Positions 1-7,461 of a stretch of DNA of 64,000 nt are shown here, one piece after another (the stretch's first letter is position 1; the number at the start of each line of letters is the position of its first letter). The position numbers and the translations under genes are program-made. The DNA lies in contig JBIKWM010000003.1 of the NCBI GenBank assembly GCA_044356305.1, positions 62,001 through 126,000 of the forward strand. Direction: 5' to 3'. Under the pieces are notes generated by a model. The model was not told where the DNA came from. It saw only the letters and a list, made by a program, of their open reading frames with translations, and made no database searches. Source of the DNA: JBIKWM01 sp044356305. GTDB lineage: Bacteria; Bacteroidota; Bacteroidia; UBA10329.

Positions 1-1
1 T

Positions 2-997
2 CCGGGCAATTATCGACTCGGTGGCATGGCCATAGATGACAATGCCAACCTGTGGGTGGGTGGCACAGACTCGGGCAAGATGCTCTTCTGCAAAACGGCT
101 GGAGGCAGTTGGTACGGATACAGTTTCCCTGGGGTGGTCACATCGGGCTCTGTGGCCAATATGACCGTGGATCAGACTGGGCAGGTGTGGGCCATCATCC
201 CTCGTAACAACGGCCTGCTGGTGTTCAATCACAACGGAACACTTTCTGAGACAGGCGATGATCAGTCGCGCAAACTCACATCTGCTGTGGGCAATGGGGC
301 TTTGGCCAGCAACAACCTCTTCTGCATCGCCACTGACCTCGATGGTGAGGTGTGGGTGGGCAGCGACAACGGAATCTCGGTGTTCTATTCGCCAAGTAGC
401 GTTTTCAGCGGAAGCAGTTTCGACTCGCAGCAGATCATTATTGAGCAGGACGGCTATGTGCAATACGTGCTGGAGAATCAGGCCGTGACGGTCATAAAGG
501 TGGATGGTGCCAACCGCAAGTGGGTGGGCACATCAAGTTCGGGTGTCTACCTCCTCTCGGCCGATGGCACCGAGGAGATACATCATTTCACGGTCGAGAA
601 CAGCCCACTACCCAGTAACGGCATCACAGCTTTGACAATAGACCACCTGACGGGCGAAGTGTACATCGGTACAGAAAAGGGAATCGTCAGCTACCGCGGC
701 ACCGCCACTTATGGCGAACCCACCATTGACGGCACCAAGGTGTATGCCTACCCCAACCCGGTCAGGCCAGAGTATTTCGGCCCCATTGCTATTAAAGGCC
801 TCACGCGCGATGCCGATGTCAAGATCACCGATGTGTCGGGCAATGTGGTGTATGCCACCAGAGCTTATGGGGGTCAGGCCGTGTGGGACGGCAACAACCT
901 GAGCGGCCAGTCGGCCCGCAGCGGTGTGTATCTCGTATTTGCCAGTGACGAGGACGGCACCGAGACCGTTGTGACCAAGATCATGTTTGTGCGCTGA
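2..997 (+). CDS. porZ: PorZ-like T9SS propeller protein, C-terminal part
   Basis: The reading frame is open to the left edge, so the gene begins outside the window; only the last ~331 residues are visible. They hold repeated WVGG/WVGS/WVGT segments with downstream glycines, typical of two-component-regulator beta-propeller blades, then a C-terminal module starting YPNPV and running through ITDVSGNVVY to a SGVYLVF...KIMFVR end, the pattern of a T9SS C-terminal domain. In Bacteroidota the T9SS surface protein PorZ, which helps deliver anionic lipopolysaccharide for cargo attachment, has this architecture and is commonly found directly before recO, as here (6 bp gap). Assignment to PorZ rather than another propeller protein rests on that synteny and the C-terminal pattern. 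Confidence 0.72.
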   Translation, partial: PGNYRLGGMAIDDNANLWVGGTDSGKMLFCKTAGGSWYGYSFPGVVTSGSVANMTVDQTGQVWAIIPRNNGLLVFNHNGTLSETGDDQSRKLTSAVGNGALASNNLFCIATDLDGEVWVGSDNGISVFYSPSSVFSGSSFDSQQIIIEQDGYVQYVLENQAVTVIKVDGANRKWVGTSSSGVYLLSADGTEEIHHFTVENSPLPSNGITALTIDHLTGEVYIGTEKGIVSYRGTATYGEPTIDGTKVYAYPNPVRPEYFGPIAIKGLTRDADVKITDVSGNVVYATRAYGGQAVWDGNNLSGQSARSGVYLVFASDEDGTETVVTKIMFVR

Positions 998-1003
998 CGC
1001 ACC

Positions 1004-1711
1004 ATGGTGCACGACTCGCGGGCCATTGTGCTCAATAGCCTGCGTTACAGCGATTCGGCCTACGTGGTGCGCACTTTCACCGAGGTGGCCGGAGCTCGCA
1101 GTTTCCTGGTTCAGGTAGGCAAGGGGCGTACAGCTCAGGCCAAAGTGGCGCTTTTGCAGCCGCTCACCTTGGTGCATGTGGCCTGGCGTGCCGATCGGGC
1201 CGGGCTCGCACGTCCGGTGTCATTTCAACGGTCGGAGACATTGCTCAACATCCCCTTCGATACCATCCGTTCGTGCATTGCACTCTTCATGGCCGAGCTT
1301 ACCGGGAGGGCAGTGCAGGAGGAACATGGCGATGAGGCCCTGTTCCGCTACATCTGGGCCGAGGTGCATGCGCTCGATAACGCGACCGGCCCGCTGGCAT
1401 TGTTCCCGCATCGCTTTTTGCTGGGCCTTAGCGAAGTGCTTGGTTTCGGGCCATCGTCAAGGTCTGAGGGGAACATATTCGATCTGATGGAAGGGCAGTT
1501 CAGCAACCGATTCCCCCCGCACGTGCACCATCTGAGCGGGGAACCGGCCGCGTTGCTGCGCCAGATCATAGATGGCACCGGCCCCTTGCACCTGCCCGAT
1601 GAGGAGGTGCGGTCCGAGCTCCTCAATTCGCTCATTGACCATTGTCGCATCCACCTTCAAGGCATGCGTGATGTGCACTCGCACCTGGTGTTGCGCGAGG
1701 TGCTGCGCTGA
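1004..1711 (+). CDS. recO: DNA repair protein RecO
   Basis: 235 residues, normal RecO length. The N-terminus (VHDSRAIVLNSLRYSDSAYVVRTFT) matches the OB-fold start of RecO, which loads RecA onto SSB-coated single-stranded DNA together with RecR in the RecFOR pathway. The central part (LFMAELTGRAVQEE, then FLLGLSEVLGF) matches the helical bundle of Bacteroidota RecO proteins. The usual C-terminal zinc-binding cysteines of Gram-positive RecO are absent, as is common in this phylum. ATG lies 6 bp after the stop of the porZ-like gene, so the two are probably co-transcribed. Confidence 0.92.
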   Translation: MVHDSRAIVLNSLRYSDSAYVVRTFTEVAGARSFLVQVGKGRTAQAKVALLQPLTLVHVAWRADRAGLARPVSFQRSETLLNIPFDTIRSCIALFMAELTGRAVQEEHGDEALFRYIWAEVHALDNATGPLALFPHRFLLGLSEVLGFGPSSRSEGNIFDLMEGQFSNRFPPHVHHLSGEPAALLRQIIDGTGPLHLPDEEVRSELLNSLIDHCRIHLQGMRDVHSHLVLREVLR

Positions 1712-2035
1712 ACATTATACGTACAGCTCTTAACGGAAACCTTTTGGGCCGCATGGATGACGGCACTCTTAGAAATGGGTACCCCCGCTGAAGAGGAGCG
1801 ACCTCATACAACGGGGGCGAAACCAGGAATTGGAACTGTTGCCAAAAGTAAAACAGTCGCACAGGTTTTGCAAAGGATATTTCGATGAAAGCCGGATCTT
1901 TTACCCGGTTCTTGCATTTCCGATAATGAAAATCGGGGGTGAAATCGTGTTGAAAACTGGGTTCCGTGCGTGTCGTCACTTAATCTCCGGCACATGTGTC
2001 TCAGCTAATTTGGCACGGATAACAAAGGGCAGAGA
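1712..2035. other. Intergenic stretch without recognised gene
   Basis: About 320 bp between recO and phoH. Reading frames across it lack protein-like composition, and I see no tRNA, clear terminator hairpin with T-run, or repeat shared with the rest of the window. A near-match to the Bacteroidota -7 box (TAATTTGG) occurs close to 2006, about 25 bp before the phoH ATG, but it is one base short of TAnnTTTG. Confidence 0.5.
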
Positions 2036-3373
2036 ATGGCGGCCAAGAAGAAGACTGAGCAGAAGATATTCGTACTCGACACCTCCGTGATCATCTACGA
2101 TCACAATGCGATGAACAATTTCGATGAGCATGATGTGGTGATACCCATCACCGTGCTCGAAGAGCTTGACAATTTCAAGAAGGGCAACGACACCAAGAAT
2201 TTCGCGGCACGCGAGTTCATCCGCATGCTTGACGACATGGCGGGCAAGCGCACCTTGCAGGAGTGGATCCCTTTGAAAGGGATAAAAAGAGGGTCGTTCA
2301 GGGTGATGATGAACGGAAAGGGCAAAGTGGATGTCAACGCCATTTTCGGAGAACGGAAAGCCGACCACCAGATTATCAGCACCGCACTGGCCGTAAAGGC
2401 CGATAACCCGGACAGGGCGGTGATCCTTGTGAGTAAGGACATAAATCTGCGGCTCAAGGCCAAGAGCCTCGACCTGCAGGCCGAGGACTATGAGACGGGC
2501 AAGATCAAGAATGTGGACGGGCTGTACCGCGGCATGACAGCGCTCGACAACATCACTCCCAATGCCCTGAACAAACTATATGCTGATGGTGCCTGCGCCC
2601 CTGCCGACCTCGGGATAAAGGACCCGCTCAACAACCACTATTACATCCTGCGGAACGGAAAGAAGAGTGCGCTGGCCTTTTACAGTCCGGTGCTCGGCAT
2701 GATGCACCGCATTGAGAAGAACACGGCCTATGGCATCAATCCGCTCAATGCCGAGCAGATATTCGCTCTGCACGCCATACTGAATCCAGCTGTGAAACTG
2801 GTCACCCTGCAAGGTGTGGCCGGAACCGGAAAGACCCTTTTGGCACTTGCCGGGGCCATGGAACAGAAACGCGATTTCAGGCAGATCTACCTCGCACGGC
2901 CCATTGTGCCGTTGAGCAACAAGGACATCGGTTACCTGCCTGGCGATATAAAGAGTAAGATCAACCCGTACATGGAACCGCTTTGGGACAACCTGAAGTT
3001 CATTCAGGACCAGTTTCCTGAGAAAGGGAAGGAGGCCAAGCAGATAGAGCAGATGGTGGAGCAGGACAAACTCATGATAACCCCGTTGGCATATATACGG
3101 GGCCGCAGCCTGAGCAACATCTTTTTCATTATTGACGAGGCCCAGAACCTTACCCCGCATGAGGTGAAGACCATCATCACCCGGGCAGGGGAGAACACCA
3201 AGATCATCTTTACAGGTGATATCTTTCAGATAGACACACCTTACCTTGATACCCAGAGCAACGGCCTGTCGTACCTGATTGAGAAGCTGAAGGGGAACAA
3301 GCTTTACGCACACATCACCCTTGAGAAGGGCGAACGCAGCGAGCTGGCCAACCTGGCCAACGAGCTGCTGTGA
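2036..3373 (+). CDS. PhoH-family PIN-ATPase protein (PhoH2 type)
   Basis: 445 residues made of two domains. The N-terminal PIN domain (about residues 10-150) starts with IFVLDTSVIIYD and carries acidic residues expected of a metal-dependent ribonuclease (VLEELDNFK). The C-terminal PhoH ATPase (about 230-440) has Walker A GVAGTGKT near 260-267, the ARPIVPLSNKDIGYLPGDI signature and Walker B FFIIDEAQNLTP near 362-373. PIN-PhoH (PhoH2) fusions are RNA-unwinding and RNA-cleaving ATPases; the physiological target in Bacteroidota is not known. It stands alone between recO and the bactofilin gene, and a promoter for the next gene lies just after its stop codon. Confidence 0.92.
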   Translation: MAAKKKTEQKIFVLDTSVIIYDHNAMNNFDEHDVVIPITVLEELDNFKKGNDTKNFAAREFIRMLDDMAGKRTLQEWIPLKGIKRGSFRVMMNGKGKVDVNAIFGERKADHQIISTALAVKADNPDRAVILVSKDINLRLKAKSLDLQAEDYETGKIKNVDGLYRGMTALDNITPNALNKLYADGACAPADLGIKDPLNNHYYILRNGKKSALAFYSPVLGMMHRIEKNTAYGINPLNAEQIFALHAILNPAVKLVTLQGVAGTGKTLLALAGAMEQKRDFRQIYLARPIVPLSNKDIGYLPGDIKSKINPYMEPLWDNLKFIQDQFPEKGKEAKQIEQMVEQDKLMITPLAYIRGRSLSNIFFIIDEAQNLTPHEVKTIITRAGENTKIIFTGDIFQIDTPYLDTQSNGLSYLIEKLKGNKLYAHITLEKGERSELANLANELL

Positions 3374-3383
3374 AGGCGTGCAC

Positions 3384-3411
3384 CTTGGTAAGGCGGATTA
3401 GATTATATTTG
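3384..3411 (+). promoter_or_regulatory. Predicted Bacteroidota-type promoter for bactofilin
   Basis: TATATTTG at 3404-3411 is an exact TAnnTTTG -7 box, with TTG at 3385-3387 (16 bp upstream) as a possible -33 element. It sits just after the phoH stop and 42 bp before ATG 3454, which argues against the longer GTG start at 3370 for bactofilin. Confidence 0.6.
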
Positions 3412-3453
3412 GCCTCCTTTTTAAGAAACCCGCGACAAAATCTCAACAGGCGA

Positions 3454-3885
3454 ATGTTCAACAAACCAGCCGCCAATGGCAATGCTAAGCCCAGTGGGCC
3501 TGTCAGCATGCCTAACCACATTAACAGCGACACCCTTATTGAGGGCACCATCAAAGCCACTGGCAACCTGCGTATTGACGGCACTTTGAAAGGCGTGCTC
3601 GAATGCAAGGGACGCGTGGTGGTGGGCCCCAGTGGCCGAGTGGAAGGTGAAGTAAGATGCGAGAACGCTGAGGTGGAAGGCACCATCAATGCCAATATCC
3701 ATGTGAGCGATCTGCTCTCGCTCAAGAGCACCGCTAAGCTCAATGGCGACATTGTGACCAAGAAGCTCAGCATTGAACCCGGAGCCGTGTTCGCTGGCGC
3801 TTGCAGCATGGGAGGCGCGGTGATCAAGGACCTCTCAGATGCCAACCGGAGAGAAGAATCGGCCCTCAAGCAAAAGACCGCCTGA
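3454..3885 (+). CDS. Bactofilin family polymer-forming protein
   Basis: 143 residues from ATG 3454. After a flexible glycine/asparagine-rich head comes a repetitive right-handed beta-helix core (TLIEGTIKATGNLRIDGTLKGVLECKGRVVVGPSG region, split here for brevity: TLIEGTIKATGNLRIDG, then KGVLECKGRVVVGPSGRV, EGEVRCENAEVEGTINANI), the bactofilin fold that self-assembles into membrane-associated filaments involved in cell shape or localisation. The stop codon lies 47 bp inside the next gene, so the two are translationally coupled. Bactofilin directly before the ATP synthase accessory genes is a familiar Bacteroidota arrangement. The in-frame upstream GTG at 3370 is disfavoured because a promoter box lies between. 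Confidence 0.9.
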   Translation: MFNKPAANGNAKPSGPVSMPNHINSDTLIEGTIKATGNLRIDGTLKGVLECKGRVVVGPSGRVEGEVRCENAEVEGTINANIHVSDLLSLKSTAKLNGDIVTKKLSIEPGAVFAGACSMGGAVIKDLSDANRREESALKQKTA

Positions 3886-4069
3886 CGCTTTTTTGCGCTA
3901 CACAGGCATGGCTACCCAAATGGTGGTGGTCATAGTTGTGGGCCTGTTAGTGGGTCGTTGGCTCGATTCTCATTTCGCCACGGCCAAACCCTGGTTTACT
4001 GGGCTGCTCACTGTCATCTCCGTATTCCTTTCCATGTATCTGGCTGTGAAAGACCTGTTGCGGAAATGA
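3839..4069 (+). CDS. atpZ: AtpZ/AtpI-family ATP synthase accessory membrane protein
   Basis: 76 residues with a charged N-terminus and two transmembrane helices (TQMVVVIVVGLLVGRWLD and GLLTVISVFLSMYLAV) separated by a short loop with AKPWFT. This is the AtpZ/AtpI pattern: a small inner-membrane protein encoded at the head of F1Fo ATP synthase operons, implicated in c-ring assembly or magnesium/calcium transport. The start overlaps the bactofilin gene by 47 bp; a shorter start at 3908 would remove the conserved FLRYTG lead-in. The stop overlaps the next gene's ATG (ATGA). Confidence 0.85.
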   Translation: MPTGEKNRPSSKRPPDAFLRYTGMATQMVVVIVVGLLVGRWLDSHFATAKPWFTGLLTVISVFLSMYLAVKDLLRK

Positions 4070-4428
4070 GTTATCCGCTCAAAGCCACCATTGCAGGCAT
4101 ACTTGCCCTTGGGGCCGGCTTAGCGCTGCGCTTATGGTTGACACCCGCTTTTTTCCCTGTGCATCTGCCGTGGTTGGTGGGTTTCTTCATGCTCTCTTCC
4201 ATCGGCTTGCACTGGGCTGTATCGAAGGCCGCAGCTGAGAATCCCCGCAGATTCACCGCCTACTATATGGGCCTCACAGCTATCAAGATGATGGTATACT
4301 TGGCCATCATAGCCATTTATGCCTTTCTCAACAGGCCTCAGGCCATCCCGTTCACTCTTGCCTTCATGGCCCTGTACCTCATCTACACTACCTTGGAGGT
4401 GATTGAGTTCCTCAAGGTCGGGAAGTAG
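4066..4428 (+). CDS. AtpI-like membrane protein
   Basis: 120 residues from the ATG that overlaps the atpZ stop (ATGA at 4066-4069). Four hydrophobic helices: ATIAGILALGAGLALRLWL, LPWLVGFFMLSSIGLHW, IKMMVYLAIIAIYAFL and FTLAFMALYLIYTTLEV. Proteins like this lie between atpZ and atpB in Bacteroidota ATP synthase operons and are related to subunit I. Here atpB and the rest of the operon do not follow; a repeat-rich tRNA locus does. Function inferred from position and topology only. Confidence 0.7.
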   Translation: MSYPLKATIAGILALGAGLALRLWLTPAFFPVHLPWLVGFFMLSSIGLHWAVSKAAAENPRRFTAYYMGLTAIKMMVYLAIIAIYAFLNRPQAIPFTLAFMALYLIYTTLEVIEFLKVGK

Positions 4429-4535
4429 AATAGGCCGCCAATCGGTGCATCCTGATCAATTCAATAAGGCGCAACAGGCAGCCGGTGTTTTGAACCCTGG
4501 ATCAATGCTTCTTGGCAAAAGCAGCAGCATTCAAG

Positions 4536-4646
4536 TAGCCCCGACAGGAATCCCTGCCTGAATGACCCAGTCGGGCAGGCCCGCCTGAATGACCCAGTCG
4601 GGCAGGCCTGCGTGAATGACCCACTCGGGCATTGAACTACGGGGCC
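4536..4646 (-). pseudogene. Broken tRNA-Arg(CCU) copy with hairpin repeats in place of its core
   Basis: Read on the minus strand, bases 4646-4631 repeat the 5' end of the intact tRNA-Arg (GGCCCCGTAGTTCAAT) and 4552-4536 repeat its 3' end (GATTCCTGTCGGGGCTA). Between them, D-arm, anticodon arm and most of the T-arm are missing and replaced by three tandem 27-bp units. It cannot fold as a tRNA. Together with the intact gene it brackets the GIY-YIG nuclease gene. Confidence 0.8.
4556..4630. repeat. Three 27-bp tandem hairpin units inside the tRNA-Arg relic
   Basis: Units start at 4556, 4583 and 4610; each contains TGAATGACCCAGTCGGGC (third copy with CACTC in place of CAGTC), bounded by GCC/GGC arms that can pair. 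The block occupies the position that the D-loop-to-T-loop part would have in the tRNA. Confidence 0.8.
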
Positions 4647-4686
4647 ATCCGTGTTCGGGCCGTGGGGGTCAGCGGTGCCCCGAAGC

Positions 4687-4974
4687 TCACAGAACTTCTG
4701 TTATGTCCGTGGCCTTGTCTGATGTATCAGTGGAGCGATCCAGTACTGTCTTCAGGAACCTTCTACCGGCCGCTGATTTGAAGTACCGATCGCGGGCAAT
4801 GGCCTCTTGTCGCGTTTCGAACGGCTCAGCATAAATAAGCTTGAACGGTATGTGCCTTCTTATAGAGACAGTATTTCCCGCATTGTGCTGGGCCAACCGC
4901 CTGTCGAGGTCAGAACAATGGCCTTTGTAGTAGAAATCGGCCACCTCGCTCTTTATGACATAGGCGAAGAACAA
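4687..4974 (-). CDS. GIY-YIG nuclease family protein
   Basis: 95 residues, the size of stand-alone GIY-YIG (YhbQ/UvrC-N-like) nucleases. Visible elements: FFAYVIKS as the first strand, YYKGHCSDLDRRLAQHN in the position of YIG plus the catalytic arginine helix, and a C-terminal EARDRYF-like segment (EAIARDRYFKSAAGRRFLK) seen in this family. The best start is TTG at 4974-4972, one base after the 3' end of tRNA-Arg(CCU), so the mRNA must include the tRNA or its trailer; there is no room for a separate leader. The frame stays open back into the tRNA. Flanked by tRNA-Arg on one side and the tRNA-Arg relic on the other. Target unknown. Confidence 0.8.
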   Translation of the reverse strand: MFFAYVIKSEVADFYYKGHCSDLDRRLAQHNAGNTVSIRRHIPFKLIYAEPFETRQEAIARDRYFKSAAGRRFLKTVLDRSTDTSDKATDITEVL

Positions 4975-4975
4975 G

Positions 4976-5047
4976 TAGCCCCGACAGGAATCGAACCTGT
5001 ATCAAAAGTTTAGGAAACTTCTATTCTATCCATTGAACTACGGGGCC
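4976..5047 (-). tRNA. tRNA-Arg (anticodon CCU)
   Basis: 72 nt cloverleaf on the minus strand. Acceptor GGCCCCG pairs with CGGGGCT (one G-U), discriminator A. D-arm GTTC...GAAT. Anticodon stem GAAGT/ACTTT with loop TTCCTAA, giving anticodon CCU. T-arm ACAGG-TTCGATT-CCTGT. CCA is not encoded. It is followed after one base by the GIY-YIG gene. Confidence 0.95.
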
Positions 5048-5266
5048 ATCCGTGTTCAGGCCGCGAAGATATGCTCTGCACAAAGTACCAGGAAACTTCT
5101 ATTCTATCCCCGCCCGTACCGGACGGTACGTTCGGGCGGGCATTGAACTACGGGGCCATCCGTGTTCGGGCCGCGAAGATATGCTCTGCACAAAGTGCCA
5201 GGATACTTCTATTCTATCCCCGCCCGTACCGGACGGCACTTTCGGGCGGGCATTGAACTACGGGGT
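5012..5266. repeat. Tandem partial duplications of the tRNA-Arg 5' half and its upstream region
   Basis: Unit 1 (5012-5089) is the intact tRNA's 5' half plus its upstream DNA. Units 2 (5090-5199) and 3 (5200-5266, cut short) repeat it with few changes, but the D-loop of each is interrupted by a 31-bp inverted repeat (5110-5140 and 5220-5250; arms CCCGCCC/GGGCGGG and GTACCG/CGGTAC). Units 2 and 3 stop in the anticodon arm, so they are 5' halves, not tRNAs. Each complete upstream segment includes the box TATCTTCG (minus strand). Confidence 0.85.
5064..5071 (-). promoter_or_regulatory. Predicted -7 box for tRNA-Arg(CCU)
   Basis: TATCTTCG on the minus strand (TAnnTTTG with one change), 16 nt before the tRNA 5' end and followed by CGGCC like other promoters in this window. 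The same box recurs at 5174-5181 in the duplicated unit. Confidence 0.45.
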
Positions 5267-5315
5267 AAGCATCAAATGAAAGCAACTTGCACTGACCCCT
5301 GGCGGTTGAGGCCAG

Positions 5316-5389
<74 letters not shown>

Positions 5390-5433
5390 ATAAGGGCCGC
5401 GAATATCGCAAAATATGCCGTAACCGTGGGGCG

Positions 5434-5441
5434 TACCTTCG
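5434..5441 (+). promoter_or_regulatory. Predicted -7 box for the MFS transporter gene
   Basis: TACCTTCG, one change from TAnnTTTG, followed by CGGCCCC and then ATG at 5449, only 7 nt after the box. The mRNA would be leaderless or nearly so. Confidence 0.45.
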
Positions 5442-5448
5442 CGGCCCC

Positions 5449-6630
5449 ATGCAAGAGAACCGATTGGTGGCGCTGCTGGCGGCCATCAAGTTCACGCACA
5501 TACTCGATTTCATGATCATGATGCCCCTCGGGCCTCAGCTCATGAGGTTGTGGGGTGTGTCGCCCTCCGAGTTCGGCCTGCTGGTGTCGGCCTACACTTT
5601 CAGCGCAGGCATTTGCGGCCTCGCGTTCTCCTTCGTACTCGACCGTTTCGAGCGCAGGCAGGCGCTTGTGTTCCTCTATGCAGGGTTCCTGCTCGGCACG
5701 CTGATGTGCGCAATGGCAGAGAGCTACGCCATGCTGCTCGCGGCCCGTCTGCTGGCAGGCGCTTTCGGTGGTCTGCTCGGGGCACAGGTGCTGGCCATTG
5801 TGGGCGATGCCATCCCGCTGCAGCGCAGAGCTGCAGCCATGGGCAAGATGATGAGCGCCTTCTCGCTGGCATCGGTGGCCGGGGTACCGTTCGGGCTGTT
5901 CCTGGCCGACCGCATGGGCTGGCACGCCCCGTTCCTGTTCATTGTTGCGGTGGGCGCATTGCTTGCCGCTGCCGCATGGCGCTTCATACCTGTCATGACG
6001 GGCCACCTGCAGCGCAAGGACGACCAGATGAGCCTCCGACAGGCTGTTCAGGAACTTGCAGACCCCGACCAGTTGCGGGCACACCTTTTCATTGTGCTGC
6101 TCATGGTGGGGCAGTTCTCGGTCATTCCCTTCATCGCTCCTTACATGGTGAAAAATGTGGGGTTGAGCGAGTCGCAGCTGCCATTGATCTACCTCGTGGG
6201 CGGAGCGCTCACCTTCTTCAGCAATCCTCTTGTGGGGCGTCTGGCCGACCGTTTCGGGCGGTTGCGGGTGTTCACCGTTCTGGCTGTGCTGTCGCTGTTC
6301 CCACTTTGGATCATGACCAACATGGGGCCAGTGGGCATGGTCATATCGCTGGCCGCTGTCGGGCTGTTCTTTGTCTTTGTCACCGGGCGCATTGTACCGG
6401 CCATGACCATGGTCTCGGCTGTTGTGCCCCCGCAGAAAAGGGGCACCTTCATGGGCATGAACACAGCCGTGCAGCAGTTGGCCTCGGGTGCGGGCAGCTA
6501 CGTGGCCGGACTGATGGTGACCACCGCTGCCACAGGCCAACTGATGGGATATGCCAACGTGGGATACATGGCCATTGTAGCCAGTGTGGCGGCCATGTTC
6601 ATGGCGCGGTGGCTACGTGCGGTGGCCTGA
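5449..6630 (+). CDS. MFS transporter, drug/sugar efflux type
   Basis: 393 residues, 12 predicted membrane helices. The loop after helix 2 reads FVLDRFERRQALV, the MFS A-motif variant (G-x-L-a-D-r-x-G-r-r/k), and the matching loop in the second half reads LVGRLADRFGRLRV, a clean A-motif. The N-terminus (ILDFMIMMPLGPQLM) resembles the arabinose-efflux/AraJ-type subgroup. The substrate cannot be read from sequence; position beside DUF1702 and the halogenase/ketosynthase genes allows export of a small metabolite. Its 3' end overlaps the convergent DUF1702 gene by 18 bp. Confidence 0.88.
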   Translation: MQENRLVALLAAIKFTHILDFMIMMPLGPQLMRLWGVSPSEFGLLVSAYTFSAGICGLAFSFVLDRFERRQALVFLYAGFLLGTLMCAMAESYAMLLAARLLAGAFGGLLGAQVLAIVGDAIPLQRRAAAMGKMMSAFSLASVAGVPFGLFLADRMGWHAPFLFIVAVGALLAAAAWRFIPVMTGHLQRKDDQMSLRQAVQELADPDQLRAHLFIVLLMVGQFSVIPFIAPYMVKNVGLSESQLPLIYLVGGALTFFSNPLVGRLADRFGRLRVFTVLAVLSLFPLWIMTNMGPVGMVISLAAVGLFFVFVTGRIVPAMTMVSAVVPPQKRGTFMGMNTAVQQLASGAGSYVAGLMVTTAATGQLMGYANVGYMAIVASVAAMFMARWLRAVA

Positions 6631-7449
6631 TGCCAGATTGTGAATGCCCGCAAGGGCAGCGTTGTAATCCGGGCTTTGCTGAAGAATATCAGCGGTCGCC
6701 ATCACATCAACCAAGGTTAGGCCGTGCAGATGTAGGAATGATTCGGTCTCTGCTGATCGAGTTCCTGCTTTAACCCGCCCAGAGGCGCACAATAAAAGGC
6801 CCATGGCCAGCTCGGTTCCCATAGAACCGGCATGGTCAATCAGGCTTTTATATTCGTTAGGGGTGATGCCCCCCACATAACTCGATGCCACCCCGATCCC
6901 ACGCCAAAGCCCGGTTTTCCGTTCTTCAGGAAACTGTTCGATCATGGTCATGAGTGGCCCGGTCTCCCCTTTGCTGATGTACCACATGGCGCGTCCCAGT
7001 CCCTGATCAAAAGCGGTGAGCAGCTCCGTAGGGATTCCCTCCGGAATCTCCATGGCCTGAATGCACCGCCTGCGCCTGAAGAGACCGCTGTAGTATCCAT
7101 ATCCATCGAGCACACGGCCCTGCATGATCCCGGAGAACTGATGCACGTAGGCATCAGGGCGGGCACCTGCCTCCGCAATGCCCCATCCTATGCCGATATG
7201 CACCTGCGCCCCGTGGGCGGGCCAATCGGGCACAGTCAACTTAGAGGCTCCGGCCTGTATCTGACGGTACGCCATACCTGCCACTGCGCCCTCATATACC
7301 ACAGATATGAAAGGTCCCTTTGCGTTGTCCAGATGCCGGAGCAGTCCTTCAGTGGTATCAAGGCTTGCTGCTAGATCATGCGCAGAGCGGAAAAGGGTAA
7401 AGACCTCTTCAATCTGCTGAATGACCTGGTTTGTCGCCATAGTTGACAC
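6613..7449 (-). CDS. DUF1702 family protein (enediyne-associated UnbL-like)
   Basis: 278 residues. The middle reads VVYEGAVAGMAY, HIGIGWGIAEA, RVLDGYGYYSGLFRRRR, FDQGLGRAMWYISKG, IEQFPEERKTGLWRGIGVASSYVGG, which fits my memory of the DUF1702 family, first noticed as an unassigned gene in enediyne clusters. Biochemical role unknown. No membrane helices or signal peptide. A second ATG lies three codons in. It faces the MFS gene (18 bp overlap) and is followed upstream by a toxin-antitoxin pair, then the halogenase-like gene, so it may belong to the same specialised-metabolism island. The family call is by eye. Confidence 0.68.
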   Translation of the reverse strand: MSTMATNQVIQQIEEVFTLFRSAHDLAASLDTTEGLLRHLDNAKGPFISVVYEGAVAGMAYRQIQAGASKLTVPDWPAHGAQVHIGIGWGIAEAGARPDAYVHQFSGIMQGRVLDGYGYYSGLFRRRRCIQAMEIPEGIPTELLTAFDQGLGRAMWYISKGETGPLMTMIEQFPEERKTGLWRGIGVASSYVGGITPNEYKSLIDHAGSMGTELAMGLLLCASGRVKAGTRSAETESFLHLHGLTLVDVMATADILQQSPDYNAALAGIHNLASGHRT

Positions 7450-7461
7450 CGATAGAAATCC

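Noticed and set aside
4807..5013. Plus-strand ORF ending in VAPTGIEPVSKV
   Set aside because: It reads through tRNA-Arg on the opposite strand; such GIEPV tails are a known artefact of calling ORFs over tRNAs. The minus-strand GIY-YIG frame explains the region.
5550..6773. 407-codon plus-strand frame overlapping the MFS gene
   Set aside because: Rich in His, Arg, Cys and Gly with no motif, a typical shadow of a GC-rich real gene.
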